A stretch of 64,000 nucleotides of DNA from Pseudonocardiaceae bacterium (GTDB lineage: Bacteria > Actinomycetota > Actinomycetes > Mycobacteriales > Pseudonocardiaceae), in NCBI GenBank assembly GCA_009377865.1, contig WHTH01000002.1, positions 1 to 64,000 of the forward strand, in the 5' to 3' direction. Below, piece by piece: positions 17,649 through 27,421 of the stretch (positions within the stretch are counted from its first letter, which is position 1; the number at the start of each line of letters is the position of its first letter). The position numbers and the translations under genes were made by a program. Below the pieces are notes generated by a model. The model was not told the origin of the DNA. It did not search any database and saw only the letters and a program-made list of their open reading frames with translations.

Positions 17649-18695
17649 ATGGATCAGGGTTGTGCGATCGTCGCCGCCGACGTCGAGAAGACGTTCGGGC
17701 GCAACCGGGCCGTGACGGGCACGACGTTGCGGGTCGGGCACGGGGAGTTCGTGGCCCTGCTGGGGCCGAGCGGGTCGGGCAAGACGACCCTGCTGCGCAT
17801 CGTCGCCGGGTTCGAGACACCCGACGCGGGCAGCGTCTGGCTGTCCGGGCGGCAGGTCGCGGGCGACGGGGTGTGGGAGGAGCCCGACCGGCGCAAGGTC
17901 GGGATGGTGTTCCAGGACGGCGCGCTGTTCCCGCACCTGTCCGTGTCCGCGAACCTCGGCTTCGCCGGGCCGCGCCCCGGTCGGGTGCAGGAGTGCCTCG
18001 AGCTGGTCGGACTCGCGGACCGTGCCGCGTCGTACCCGCACGAGCTCTCCGGTGGCGAGCGACAGCGCGTCGCGCTGGCCAGGGCGCTGGCTGCCGACCC
18101 CGACGTGGTCCTGCTCGACGAGCCGTTCGCCGCCCTGGATGAGGGGTTGCGGGTCGCGCTGCGCGACGAGGTCGCCGCGATCCTGCGAACGGCCGGTGCG
18201 AGCGCGTTGCTGGTCACCCACAACCAGCAGGAGGCGCTGTCGCTGGCCGACGCCGTGGCCGTCATGCGGGACGGGCACATCGAGCAGGTCGGCACCCCCG
18301 AGGAGGTCTACGGCCGTCCGGTGAGCCGGTGGTCCGCCGAGTTCCTGGGCGAGGCCGACGTCGTGGCCGGGACGGCCTCCGGTGGCGTGGTGGATTGCGA
18401 GCTCGGGCGGTTCCCCGCGGACTCCGCGCTGAGCGGCCGGGTCGAGGTCATCGTCCGGCCGGAGGGGCTGGCCGTCTCCTCCAACGGCGCCTCGGACGGG
18501 GCAGGCCCGCCCGGCGACGGTATCGCCGCGCGCGTCGTCGGTCGCTCCTACTTCGGTCACGACCAGCTCGTCGCGGTGCAGCTGGCCAGCGGGTTGCGGC
18601 TGCGCAGCCGGTTGTCGGGTTCGGCCGGATGGCGCCTCGGCGACCTCGTCCACATCCGGGTCACCGGCCCGGTGACCGTGCTCGACGCCGCGTAG
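17649..18695 (+). CDS. fbpC: Ferric iron ABC transporter ATPase (FbpC-type)
   Basis: This 348-residue protein has Walker A GPSGSGKTT (about 39-47), Q-loop FQDG, the signature LSGGERQRV (about 134-142), Walker B VVLLDEP and H-loop LVTHN. After the ATPase domain a TOBE-like C-terminal domain (about 240-345) is present, as in FbpC/PotA-type subunits. It energises the FbpB permease encoded on the opposite strand. No Shine-Dalgarno sequence separates the iron box from the start, so the transcript may be leaderless or nearly so. Confidence 0.85.
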   Translation: MDQGCAIVAADVEKTFGRNRAVTGTTLRVGHGEFVALLGPSGSGKTTLLRIVAGFETPDAGSVWLSGRQVAGDGVWEEPDRRKVGMVFQDGALFPHLSVSANLGFAGPRPGRVQECLELVGLADRAASYPHELSGGERQRVALARALAADPDVVLLDEPFAALDEGLRVALRDEVAAILRTAGASALLVTHNQQEALSLADAVAVMRDGHIEQVGTPEEVYGRPVSRWSAEFLGEADVVAGTASGGVVDCELGRFPADSALSGRVEVIVRPEGLAVSSNGASDGAGPPGDGIAARVVGRSYFGHDQLVAVQLASGLRLRSRLSGSAGWRLGDLVHIRVTGPVTVLDAA

Positions 18696-18704
18696 AAGCG
18701 CGCG

Positions 18705-19848
18705 GTGCGGCCGGGCGGCATCGTCGCGCCGCTCGCGGGCTGCGTCGTCCTCGCGAGCGCGTCGTTGGCGCTACCCGCCATGCTCGGCTACGACCCGTGG
18801 GCGTGGCAGGTCTGGGGCCGGGAGATCACCCGCGGCGAGCTGAGCACCGACGGCGGTCCGAGCTGGAAGCCGCTGCCCGTCCTCGGCACCACGCTGCTGG
18901 CGCCCTTCGGGCACGGGCCCCGGAGCTGTGGCTGGTCCTGACCCGCGCGGGTGGGCTGTTGGGCCTGGTGCTGGCCTACCGGCTGGCTGCGGCTCATGCT
19001 GCAGGGCAACGTCGAACCGGTGCTGATCGCGCTGTGTCTGCTGGCCGTCGAGCGCCACCTCGACGGGCGGCGCGGACAAGCCCTTGCGCTCGTTGGGGCG
19101 GCCGCGCTGCTGCGTCCGGAGGCCGGTCCCCTCCTCGCGCTGTACGCGGTGGCGCTGCTATGGCGGGAACCGGGCCGGTGGCGGGTCGCCGTCCCGGTCC
19201 TGGCCGCGGTGCCGCTGCTGTGGTTCGGCGGGGACTGGTGGGTCTCAGGCGACCCGTTCACCGGTTCCGACCGCGCCCAGGTCCTGGAGGGCACGGCTAC
19301 GGAACGCGCCACGCTCGCAGTGGAACGGATCGTGGATATGGTCATCGTGCCGGTGTGGGCGGCGGCGGCCGGCTGCGTCGTCTGGGCCGGTGCACAGCAG
19401 GCGGATGCTCCCCGTCGTCCTCGGGGCGGGGGCGCTGCTGTGGGCGGCAGTGGTGGCGCTCATGGCCGTCGGGTTCGGCTACGCGGCACTGAGCCGCTTC
19501 CTGGCCCCAGCCGCCGCCGTGCTGTGCGTGCTGGCCGGGATCGCGGTGGGCCGTGCCGTCACCGCGCCGCACCGGGCGGTGTCCCGGCTGGCCGTCGCGC
19601 CTCGGCTGCGGCGCGCTGGCCATCGACTCCACGCTGCCCGCGTTGGAGGCTCGGCCCGCGCTCGCCTAGAAGATCGACGTACCGCTGGCGACGGTCGACT
19701 ACAGCCTCGGGAGTCGGCCCGGCGTGACGCTCGCGCTGACCGGGGGCGAGCTCGACGCCGAGCTCTCGGCCGCGGCGGACACGGTCGTGATCGCCCGGAC
19801 ACCCGGCTGGACCGGATACGCGACGCGCTGTTGACCGCCGGCCGGTGA
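18705..19848 (+). pseudogene. Decayed GT-C-like membrane glycosyltransferase
   Basis: The N-terminal frame (18705-18915) begins like actinobacterial integral membrane glycosyltransferases: a helix, then LGYDPWAWQVWGREI and GGPSWKPLPVL, the first extracytoplasmic loop. The reading then moves to another frame (LWLVLTRAGGLLGLVLAYRLA, up to about 18995) and back to the first (NVEPVLIALCLLAVERHLD, to about 19400). It moves again to a third (LGAGALLWAAVVALMAVGF, to about 19600). A TGA at 18939 and a TAG at 19668 also interrupt it, and a stretch around 18995 appears deleted. It follows fbpC by nine bases. It is a clear pseudogene, possibly once part of the adjacent glycan cluster. Confidence 0.75.
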
Positions 19849-19925
19849 GGCCCGCTGCTCGGAGAGTCCCGCAGCACACCGGAGTAGCCCGCACAACGAA
19901 CGGTGGCCGTCACGCTTGCGAGGGT

Positions 19926-19962
19926 TACTTATCGGTAATATGCTTCTTGTTACTGGCGAGTA
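19926..19962. promoter_or_regulatory. Two TACY(N)4RGTA operator-like sites before fadE5
   Basis: TACTTATCGGTA (19926-19937) and TACTGGCGAGTA (19951-19962) are imperfect 12-base palindromes 25 bases apart, 44 bases before fadE5. The same motif occurs twice between fadA2 and fabG4 (29456-29484). A shared TetR-like fatty-acid regulator is inferred. Confidence 0.55.
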
Positions 19963-20005
19963 GTGGACTCGCCCCTGGCAACCGCGATCTCATCGGAGCG
20001 AGGAC

Positions 20006-21859
20006 ATGGGTCACTACAGGAGCAATCTGCGCGACCTCGAGTTCACCCTCTTCGAGGTCTTCGAGGTGCAGCAGCGGTTCGGCAGCGGCCCGTTCACCGA
20101 GATGGACCGCGAGACGGCACGCGACGTGCTCACCGAGGTCGAGCGTCTCGCCACTGGCCCGCTGGCCGACCCGTTCGCCGAGGCAGACCGCAACCCACCG
20201 GTGTTCGACCCCGACGCGCATACCGTCGAACTGCCCGAGGCCTTCAAGAAGTCCTACGCGACGCTGTGGGACGGCGAGTGGTACCGGCTGGACCTGTCGA
20301 GCGAGCTGGGCGGCTACGGCGCACCGGCCACGCTGCGCTGGGCGGCGTCGGAGCTGCTGCTCGGCTCCAACCCGGCCGCGTTCATGTACATGGCCGGGCC
20401 CAGCATGGCCCAGGTGCTGCACCGCAACGGCACCCCCGCGCAGCAGCACTGGGCCGAGATCATGATCGAGAAGGGCTGGGGCGCCACGATGGTGCTCACC
20501 GAGGCCGACGCGGGGTCGGACGTCGGTGCGGGCAGGACCAAGGCCATCGCGCAGCCTGACGGGTCGTGGCACATCGAGGGCGTCAAGCGGTTCATCACCT
20601 CGGCCGAGCACGACCTCACCGACAACATCGTCCACCTTGTGCTGGCCCGCCCCGAGGGCGCCGGTCCGGGCACCAAGGGCCTGAGCCTGTTCGTCGTCCC
20701 GAAGCTGCACTTCGACGGCCAGACCGGACAGCTCGGCGAGCGCAACGGGGCCTACGTCACGGGCGTCGAGCACAAGATGGGACTCAAGGTCTCGACGACC
20801 TGCGAGTTGTCGTTCGGCCAGCACGGCACACCGGCGGTGGGCTGGCTCGTCGGCGAGGTGCACGACGGCATCGCGCAGATGTTCCAGATCATCGAGTACG
20901 CCCGGATGATGGTCGGCACCAAGGCCATCGCAACGCTGTCGACCGGCTATCTCAATGCGCTGGAGTACGCCAAGGAGCGGGTGCAGGGCGCCGACATCAC
21001 ACAACTGGTCGACAAGACGGCACCCCGGGTGCCCATCACCAACCACCCGGACGTCCGGCGGATGCTGATGCTGCAGAAGTCCTACGCCGAGGGGCTTCGG
21101 GCGCTCTACCTGTACGCAGCGTGCTACCAGGACCAGATCTCGCTGAGCCGATCGGTATCGGGTGACGGTGACTCAGAGCTGGCCGAGCGCGTCAACGACC
21201 TGCTGCTGCCGATCGTCAAGGGCGTGGGGTCCGAGCGCGCCTACGAGATGCTGACGCTGTCGCTGCAGACGCTGGGCGGCTCCGGCTTCCTGCAGGACTA
21301 CCCGATCGAGCAGTACATCCGGGACGCCAAGATCGACAGCTTGTACGAGGGCACCACCGGCATCCAGGCCCAGGACTTCTTCTTCCGCAAGATCGTGCGG
21401 GACAAGGGCCGGGCGATCGGGCACATCAACAGCGAGATCCAGACCTACCTCGACTCCCACGACGACACACCGCAGGCGGGCAACGGCCGTCTCAAGGTGG
21501 AGCGGGAGCTGCTCGCGACCGCGCTGGGCGACCTGCAGGGCATGCTCGGGACGATGATCGGCTACCTGACCTCCGCGCAGCAGGACCCGCGCAACACCTA
21601 CAAGGTCGCGCAGCACACTGTCAGCTTCCTGATGAGCGCCGGTGACGTGCTGATCGGCTGGTTGCTGCTGCGGCAGGCCGATGTCGCGCTCGCCGCGCTG
21701 GGCGGTGAGGTAGGCGAGCGGGATCGGGCCTTCTACGAGGGCAAGGTCGGTGCCGCCTCGTTCTTCGCCAAGACCGTGCTGCCCGAACTGGCGGCCCGTC
21801 GCGCCGTCATCGACGCGGCCGACAACGCGCTGATGGAGCTGCCCGAAGCGGCCTTCTGA
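20006..21859 (+). CDS. fadE5: Acyl-CoA dehydrogenase, FadE5 orthologue
   Basis: This 617-residue protein follows mycobacterial FadE5 along its whole length, from the N-terminus ([11 protein letters not shown]) to the C-terminal ELPEAAF. Recognisable blocks are [12 protein letters not shown] (flavin-binding region), [10 protein letters not shown], the [15 protein letters not shown] motif and [16 protein letters not shown], which includes the region of the catalytic glutamate. An N-terminal AcylCoA_DH_N segment and a C-terminal extension of about 120 residues make it longer than typical acyl-CoA dehydrogenases, as in FadE5. It oxidises saturated acyl-CoAs at the alpha-beta position with FAD. 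It is monocistronic here, and its operator-like repeats link it to fadA2/fabG4. Confidence 0.95.
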   Translation: MGHYRSNLRDLEFTLFEVFEVQQRFGSGPFTEMDRETARDVLTEVERLATGPLADPFAEADRNPPVFDPDAHTVELPEAFKKSYATLWDGEWYRLDLSSELGGYGAPATLRWAASELLLGSNPAAFMYMAGPSMAQVLHRNGTPAQQHWAEIMIEKGWGATMVLTEADAGSDVGAGRTKAIAQPDGSWHIEGVKRFITSAEHDLTDNIVHLVLARPEGAGPGTKGLSLFVVPKLHFDGQTGQLGERNGAYVTGVEHKMGLKVSTTCELSFGQHGTPAVGWLVGEVHDGIAQMFQIIEYARMMVGTKAIATLSTGYLNALEYAKERVQGADITQLVDKTAPRVPITNHPDVRRMLMLQKSYAEGLRALYLYAACYQDQISLSRSVSGDGDSELAERVNDLLLPIVKGVGSERAYEMLTLSLQTLGGSGFLQDYPIEQYIRDAKIDSLYEGTTGIQAQDFFFRKIVRDKGRAIGHINSEIQTYLDSHDDTPQAGNGRLKVERELLATALGDLQGMLGTMIGYLTSAQQDPRNTYKVAQHTVSFLMSAGDVLIGWLLLRQADVALAALGGEVGERDRAFYEGKVGAASFFAKTVLPELAARRAVIDAADNALMELPEAAF

Positions 21860-21902
21860 GCGGCCACCGGCACCGTACGGGATCGGCTGACACGCCGGGA
21901 AG

Positions 21903-23672
21903 CTACTCGCAGATGACCTTGGGCTGCGGGTCGTAGACGGTGGTGTGTCCGTCGTTGCTCACCACGGCGCCGGTGTCGGCGTCGCGCACGGTCCGGGTGT
22001 TGGTGACCGTGAACCCTGGCGACCCGCTGGACTCGATGCACGGGTCACCGGAGACCCGCTGTGTCGACGGCTCGGTGAAGTCGCTGCGCCCGCTGGTGTT
22101 CGACTCCACGTCGTAGTGCTTGGTGCTCCAGAACCTCACCGTGATCGAGTCCGGGCTCCACGCGGTGTCGATCAGGATCCCGTTCGGTGAGTCGTTGCGG
22201 AACCTCACGTCGAGGGCACCCTCGAACACGGTCGCCTCCCGGCCCTCGGGATAGCGGCTGATGTAGTAGCTGTGCTCATTGTGCTCGATGTCGGTCATGC
22301 CGGCGAAGTAGGACGCGTTGAACAACGTGGTGGCGAACTGCGACACGCCGCCGCCGATCCCCCGGTCGGGACGTCCGTCATCGATGATCCCCGCCTCGCC
22401 GTAGCCGTTGGCGGCGTTGCGCGGGGCGGTGTAGCCGTTGAGGCTGAACGTCTCGCCCGGCTTCACCACGGCCCCGTCGACCTGCTCGGCGATCCGTTTG
22501 ATGTTCCGCCCGGAGTCGTCGGCGAACCCGCTGGTGTCGAACTCGCTGACCACCTCGTTGATGCCGAGCGCCTCGGCCTGCTCGGTGGTCAGCTCGGCGG
22601 GCTCCTCGACGTACCGCGCCGGCAGCGAGCGGTCATCGGTGCCGGTGAGTACCTCCATCAGCGGTTCGAGGCTGACCTTCCAGTCGATGCCGCGGCCCGT
22701 CACCGAGGGCAGCACGGTCGGGCTGCCTCCCTGGAGGACGACCTCGGCATCCTTGCCCTGCTGCTCGGTGTCCTCGAGCTGCGGCGCCAGCGCGTCGACG
22801 ACTGTCGGGTTGTCGATGGTCGCGTCGAGCCCGCCCTGGTCGTCGGGCGCGAAACGCAGCGCCTCCGCGATCACCTCGGGCTCGAGCTCCGCGTCTGCGC
22901 CGTCACCGGTCACCGTGACCGGCGCGGACACGGCGGGTTCTGCGATCTCGGTCAGCGCGGTCCGAACGCCCTCCGGCGTCGTGCTCACGGGGGTGGTCGT
23001 CACCGGAAGGCCCACAGCACTGCCATCTGCCCACCCGTCGAGCACGGCCTCGGTGGCGGCCGGCACGTCCAGCACCTGCCCGGGTACGGGGTCGACCGCA
23101 ACCGGCGTGGCCTCGTCGAAGCGGATCGTGCCTTCGGCGGGCACCCGATCGGTCTCGGAACGCAACTGTTCCAGCGCAGCGGTGAGTTCCTCACGGTCGC
23201 CGGTGGTGACGACGTCGACGTCGCGGGTGGTGAACAAGGACGTCAGCCGCGTCCACGGGTTGAGTGGTTGCGCGCCCGCCTGATCGAGCGTGTCATCCCA
23301 GTCCACCGCGAGGCCGGCGGCCGCGGGGTCGAGGGTGGTCTCGACGTCGCCGGCACGCACCGGCACCAACTGGGCGAGCCGGGGCTCGATCTGCCCGCGC
23401 AGCTTCGTCGCGGCGGCGCCGCGTTCCATCCCGCCGACGGGGACCTCGGCGACGGTCACACCACGCGGCACCTCGCCCCGCGACATCGCCAGGTCGCCGC
23501 CGTAGAGCAGCCCGCACAGGCCGAACACGGCGGCCGCGACCAGCAGGCCGCGACGCAGCCGTGATCGGCGGGAACCCTGCTGACCCGCGGTCGGTCCGAA
23601 CTCGGGTCGCGGCCCCGCAGGGATGTCGACGGTGGGATCGTCGTGGGTCTGGGAACGCGGTTCGTCGGACAT
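21903..23672 (-). CDS. VanW family protein
   Basis: This 589-residue protein has a cytosolic N-terminus of about 40 residues, one membrane helix (about 42-60), then a putative peptidoglycan-binding region (PF12229-like, repeated in two halves up to about 370). A C-terminal VanW domain (about 375-560) carries the block KPGETFSLNGYTAPRNAANGY and the GGGVSQFATTLFNAS motif. VanW is named from vancomycin-resistance clusters but its catalytic role is unsettled; relatives appear in wall-associated proteins. The gene stands opposite fadE5, and a tiny possible gene sits just upstream. It probably acts at the outer face of the membrane on peptidoglycan. Confidence 0.85.
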   Translation of the reverse strand: MSDEPRSQTHDDPTVDIPAGPRPEFGPTAGQQGSRRSRLRRGLLVAAAVFGLCGLLYGGDLAMSRGEVPRGVTVAEVPVGGMERGAAATKLRGQIEPRLAQLVPVRAGDVETTLDPAAAGLAVDWDDTLDQAGAQPLNPWTRLTSLFTTRDVDVVTTGDREELTAALEQLRSETDRVPAEGTIRFDEATPVAVDPVPGQVLDVPAATEAVLDGWADGSAVGLPVTTTPVSTTPEGVRTALTEIAEPAVSAPVTVTGDGADAELEPEVIAEALRFAPDDQGGLDATIDNPTVVDALAPQLEDTEQQGKDAEVVLQGGSPTVLPSVTGRGIDWKVSLEPLMEVLTGTDDRSLPARYVEEPAELTTEQAEALGINEVVSEFDTSGFADDSGRNIKRIAEQVDGAVVKPGETFSLNGYTAPRNAANGYGEAGIIDDGRPDRGIGGGVSQFATTLFNASYFAGMTDIEHNEHSYYISRYPEGREATVFEGALDVRFRNDSPNGILIDTAWSPDSITVRFWSTKHYDVESNTSGRSDFTEPSTQRVSGDPCIESSGSPGFTVTNTRTVRDADTGAVVSNDGHTTVYDPQPKVICE

Positions 23673-23673
23673 C

Positions 23674-23871
23674 TCACCCCCTCTTCCCGGCGCGTCGGCG
23701 CCTGCCGCCGATCGCCGCCGTGCCTGCTGAGATCACGATGCCCCCGACGGGCCGACGCTGCCCCTGTCCGTCCACCAGCGGCACATCCACACGATCGTGC
23801 AGCATCTGGTTCTGGAGCTTGCTGTCGGGCACGCCCGAGAGGGTACGTGCCGCGGCAGCAAGGCTTCGCAA
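23674..23871 (-). CDS. Possible small protein upstream of VanW
   Basis: This frame of 65 residues may start at the GTG in VPDSKLQNQML, giving about 52 residues with a basic C-terminus (GGRRRRAGKRG) after a hydrophobic GGIVISAGTAA segment. It ends one base before the VanW gene. No clear ribosome site is present, and the composition is not strongly protein-like, so it is a weak call. No function can be suggested. Confidence 0.3.
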   Translation of the reverse strand: MRSLAAAARTLSGVPDSKLQNQMLHDRVDVPLVDGQGQRRPVGGIVISAGTAAIGGRRRRAGKRG

Positions 23872-23894
23872 GGCACCACTACGGCAGCTCCGGG

Positions 23895-25910
23895 CTACAG
23901 CAGCTCAGGGCACCGCCACGGCTCGCCGAGCACGTGGTGATCCAGCCACGCCAGTACGGCGTCGTACCAGACCCGGATGTTGCCCGGCCGGGCCACCCAG
24001 TGGTTCTCGTCGGGTAGGTAGAGCAGCGCCGAGGGCACATCGCGGCGCTGCAGTTCGGTGTAGAGCGCGAGGCCCTCCCCGACCGGGACCCGGTAGTCCT
24101 GCTCGCCGTGCACCACGAGCGTGGGAGTGCGGATCGCGCCGGCATGTGTCGACGGTGACCAGCGACGGTAGTGCTCGGCGTCACGCTCCGGGTCGCCGAA
24201 CCAGCGCTCCCAGCTGACGGCGTCGTCGGTGACGCCGCGGAACGCCTGCAGGTCCCACAGCGAGGCGTGCGTCACTGCAGCCCGGAACCGATCGGTGTGG
24301 CCGATGATCCAGTTGGTGAGATAGCCGCCGTAGGAGCCACCGGCGACGGCGGTCCGGGCGCCGTCGACGTCGTCGCGCTCGATCGCGGCGTCGGTCAGCG
24401 CGAGCACGTCGTCGTAGGGTGTGCCGCCCCACTGGTCCCAGCCGCGCTCGATCATGGCCTGCCCGTAGCCGGTCGACAACGCCGGGTCGGGCAGCAGCAC
24501 CGCGTAGCCGCGGGCGGCGAACAGCTGCGGCTGCCAGCGCCAGTGCCAGCCGTTCCAGGACGCGAGCGGGCCACCGTGCACCGCGATGAGCAGCGGCGCG
24601 GGACCGTCGCTGTCGGCAGGCAGCACCAGCCATGCCCGCAGCGGTGTGCCGTCACCGGCGGTGGTGCTGACCTCTTCGACCCGGCCCGGCCACGGCTGCT
24701 CCGGCTCGATGCCGTACAGCACCCGGGGCGGCCGGCCGGGCTCGGGATCGAGCGCGACGACCTCGGGCGGGGTGGCGATGCGCGAGCGCAGCGCGTACAC
24801 GGCGCCGCTCGTCACGGCGATGTCGGAGAACGCGCCGTCGTCCGCCAGCCGCACCGGCGCAGCCTCGGGGTCCTCGACGTCGAGTCGCCACAGCGGCGCG
24901 CGCCCCGCCTCGTCGGCGGCGAACAGCAGGCTCGTGCCGTCGGGCGTCCAGGCCAGATCGCGCGGCCAATGCTCGAAGTCGGGCGCCAGCCGCCGGACCG
25001 GGCCGCCGTCGAGCGGCACCAGCCACAGCTCGATCCTCGCCGGGGTGACGGGGTCGTAGCGGGTTTCGCGGCAGACGGCGACATACCTGCCATCCGGGCT
25101 GGCGGCGAGCTCACCGTAATCGACGTCCTGCTCGTGTGCCAGCACGCGCCGCTGCCCGGTCGCGACGTCGATCGCGACGAGATCGCGGTGCCGGGAACCG
25201 CCGCCGGCGGGGGTCTCCCAGGTGCTCAGCACGGTGCTGCCGTCCGGGGTGATGTCCACGCTCGCCTCACGCAATGCCCAGCCGACGTCGCCGGTCAGGT
25301 CGCGCAGCGTGCCGGTCGCACGATCCAGCACGAGCAGCCGCGGCGCGCGCTGCGCGAGGTGGGTGTCCCAGTGCCGGACGGGGTAGCGGTCGAACCACAG
25401 CGCGGTGGTGCCGGCGTCGGTGCGGGCCTTGGCGAGCTCGCGGTCGGCGTCGAGGCTGTTGCTGTCGAGGCTGTTGCTGTCGACACCGCTGGCGGTGCGG
25501 AACACGGCGCTGGTGGCCACGACCGTCCCCGCCTGCCGCGCGACGCACACCGTGTCGATCCCGGCGGGAGTGCCCGCGAGGTACTGCGCCTCGCCGCCGG
25601 CGGCGGGCAGCTCCCACAGCGCGGCGACCTCGTCGCCGTCCCTGCCGTCGCTGGCAGCCAGCTCCGACGGGTCGGGTCTGCGGTCGGTCAGCAGCAGGTC
25701 ACCGCCGGGCGTCGCGGCCACGGCGGCCAGCCCGGGGCGTGGCCCGGCCAGCGGGCGAGTGCCGCCATCGTTGACCTCGACGAGCGTAGCGGCGAACCGG
25801 GTGCCGTTGGCGTCGGGGAGCGCGCGGTGCACGACCAGACGGCCGTCCGGGGTGGCGAGCAGCTGTGAGAGCCGGGGCAGGGCGAGGAAGGAGTCGAGAT
25901 CCAGCGTCAC
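23895..25910 (-). CDS. S9-family prolyl-oligopeptidase-like serine peptidase
   Basis: This encodes about 671 residues from the GTG at 25910; AGGAG lies 13 bases upstream, a little far, and a frame extension to 25949 exists. The N-terminal two thirds (to about 400) have repeated beta-propeller-like blocks such as SPDGRYVAV and TPDGTSLLFA. The C-terminal hydrolase domain has the nucleophile motif GGSYGGY, the aspartate in HGEQDYRVP and the histidine in ENHWV, so the catalytic triad is complete. This is the acylaminoacyl-peptidase type, cytosolic, and cleaves short peptides. A 15-base tandem repeat (25450-25479) duplicates SNSLD in the propeller part. Confidence 0.85.
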   Translation of the reverse strand: MTLDLDSFLALPRLSQLLATPDGRLVVHRALPDANGTRFAATLVEVNDGGTRPLAGPRPGLAAVAATPGGDLLLTDRRPDPSELAASDGRDGDEVAALWELPAAGGEAQYLAGTPAGIDTVCVARQAGTVVATSAVFRTASGVDSNSLDSNSLDADRELAKARTDAGTTALWFDRYPVRHWDTHLAQRAPRLLVLDRATGTLRDLTGDVGWALREASVDITPDGSTVLSTWETPAGGGSRHRDLVAIDVATGQRRVLAHEQDVDYGELAASPDGRYVAVCRETRYDPVTPARIELWLVPLDGGPVRRLAPDFEHWPRDLAWTPDGTSLLFAADEAGRAPLWRLDVEDPEAAPVRLADDGAFSDIAVTSGAVYALRSRIATPPEVVALDPEPGRPPRVLYGIEPEQPWPGRVEEVSTTAGDGTPLRAWLVLPADSDGPAPLLIAVHGGPLASWNGWHWRWQPQLFAARGYAVLLPDPALSTGYGQAMIERGWDQWGGTPYDDVLALTDAAIERDDVDGARTAVAGGSYGGYLTNWIIGHTDRFRAAVTHASLWDLQAFRGVTDDAVSWERWFGDPERDAEHYRRWSPSTHAGAIRTPTLVVHGEQDYRVPVGEGLALYTELQRRDVPSALLYLPDENHWVARPGNIRVWYDAVLAWLDHHVLGEPWRCPELL
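25450..25479 (-). repeat. 15-base tandem duplication inside the S9 peptidase gene
   Basis: The unit TCGAGGCTGTTGCTG is repeated exactly twice (25450-25464 and 25465-25479). It keeps the frame and yields two copies of a five-residue Ser-Asn-Ser-Leu-Asp element in a surface loop. Confidence 0.75.
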
Positions 25911-26079
25911 GACGGCGACGTTATCTCCTGCAGTCCCCGTCGACCCCACCCGCAGCGGGGCCGGACGGTGGAAAGCCCCGCGACGCTGCCAGGTCGGGGG
26001 TCTGACAGCATCACGGGGCTACCGGCTTCATCGCTGGCAGCAACCGCGGCGTTACATCCTGCGCGAAATGTGATCCACG

Positions 26080-27279
26080 TCACACTTCGGCTTCCTGGCG
26101 GAGCAGGAAACGTCCGAAGTGCGGCACCGTGAAGGCGATCTGCCCGCGCTCGCCGGAGTACACCAGGCCCTTCTTGAGCAAGCTGTCACGGGCAGGGGAC
26201 AACGACGACGCCTTGCGGCCCAGCGTCTCTGCCACCGCAGCGGTGCCGACCGGCTCGTCGCGCCCGCCCGCGAGTTCGGCCATCGACTGCAGATACTCGC
26301 GCTCGGCCGGCGTGGCGCGCTCGTAGCGGGACCCGAAGAAGCCCACCGCGAGCTCGGCCTCCGCCTCGGGCGCGGCCACCTGCACGTCGTCGCGCTCGAT
26401 CGGCGACGCGGGCGCGGCATCCCATGAGGCCTTGCCGTAGGCCTGCACGAAGTAGGGATAGCCGCCGGAGGTCTCGAACAGGACGTCGAGCGCGTCGGGG
26501 GTGATCTCGCCGTCCTCCCGCTCGATCGGGACGGTGACCGCGCGGTCGGCCTCGCCACGTTCGAGCTTGTCGATGCGCAGGTAGCGGAACAGCCGCTCGG
26601 AGTAGGACTTCGATGCGCTGAGCACGGTCGGGACGTGCGGCAGCCCGGCGCCGACGACGACCAGCGGCGCACCGGACTGCGACAGCTCGTGGCACGCCGC
26701 GCACAACGCCGAGACATCGTCGGGTACGACGTCCTGCATCTCGTCGATCAGCAGCGCCACCCCGGTACCCACGTCGGCCGCCAGCTCGGCGACGTCGGTG
26801 AACAGCTCCACCAGGTCGATCTCGATGTCGCCCGAATCCGCCCGGCCGCTGGTCGCGGGGACGTCGATGCCCGGCTGCCACCGGTCGCGCAGCTTGGCGC
26901 CGTCGGGCGCGGAGCGCAGCGCGAACGCCTTGAGCACGGCGAGCACGGCGTCGACCCGGTCGGGCGCGCGGTGCTTGAGCGCCAGGTCCCGGACCGCCCG
27001 GTGTATCGCCGCGGACAGCGGCCGCCGGAGGCCGGCATCCGGGCGGGCCTCGACCTTGCCCGCGCCCCAGCCCCGCCGCATCGCCATCGACCGCAGCTCG
27101 CCCAGCAGCACGGTCTTGCCCACGCCGCGCAGCCCGGTGAGCACCAGCGAGCGTTCCGGCCGTCCCCGCGCCACCCGCTCGAGGACGACTTCGAAGGCGT
27201 CGAGCTCGCTGCTACGCCCTGCCAGCTCGGGCGGGCGCTGCCCGGCACCGGGGGCGAACGGGTTGCGCACCGGGTCCAT
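26080..27279 (-). CDS. AAA/ORC-like ATPase
   Basis: The likely start is the ATG at 27279 (MDPVRNPFAPG), since the 30 residues before it in the frame look non-coding. The 399-residue protein has Walker A GLRGVGKTVLL (about 50-60), Walker B VALLIDEMQDV and later a sensor-like GAGLPHVP. The C-terminus folds as winged helix-like segments (YLQSMAELAGG...ARDSLLKKGLV). This arrangement resembles archaeal-type ORC/MalT-like ATPases widespread in actinobacteria as single genes, with unknown target. It is followed by no operon partner, and a SIMPL-domain gene lies divergently beyond 27422. Confidence 0.75.
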   Translation of the reverse strand: MDPVRNPFAPGAGQRPPELAGRSSELDAFEVVLERVARGRPERSLVLTGLRGVGKTVLLGELRSMAMRRGWGAGKVEARPDAGLRRPLSAAIHRAVRDLALKHRAPDRVDAVLAVLKAFALRSAPDGAKLRDRWQPGIDVPATSGRADSGDIEIDLVELFTDVAELAADVGTGVALLIDEMQDVVPDDVSALCAACHELSQSGAPLVVVGAGLPHVPTVLSASKSYSERLFRYLRIDKLERGEADRAVTVPIEREDGEITPDALDVLFETSGGYPYFVQAYGKASWDAAPASPIERDDVQVAAPEAEAELAVGFFGSRYERATPAEREYLQSMAELAGGRDEPVGTAAVAETLGRKASSLSPARDSLLKKGLVYSGERGQIAFTVPHFGRFLLRQEAEV

Positions 27280-27421
27280 GCCATCGGACGGTATCCGGCT
27301 CTCTAGCGCTGATCCCAGATTCGGCGATAGACCGCGATTCGGCGTGTCGCGGCGGTGGCTCCAGAACACTGTCGAGACCTCGAGTTTGCGCTATACCGCC
27401 GATCGCGAGTTGGCTGGACGG

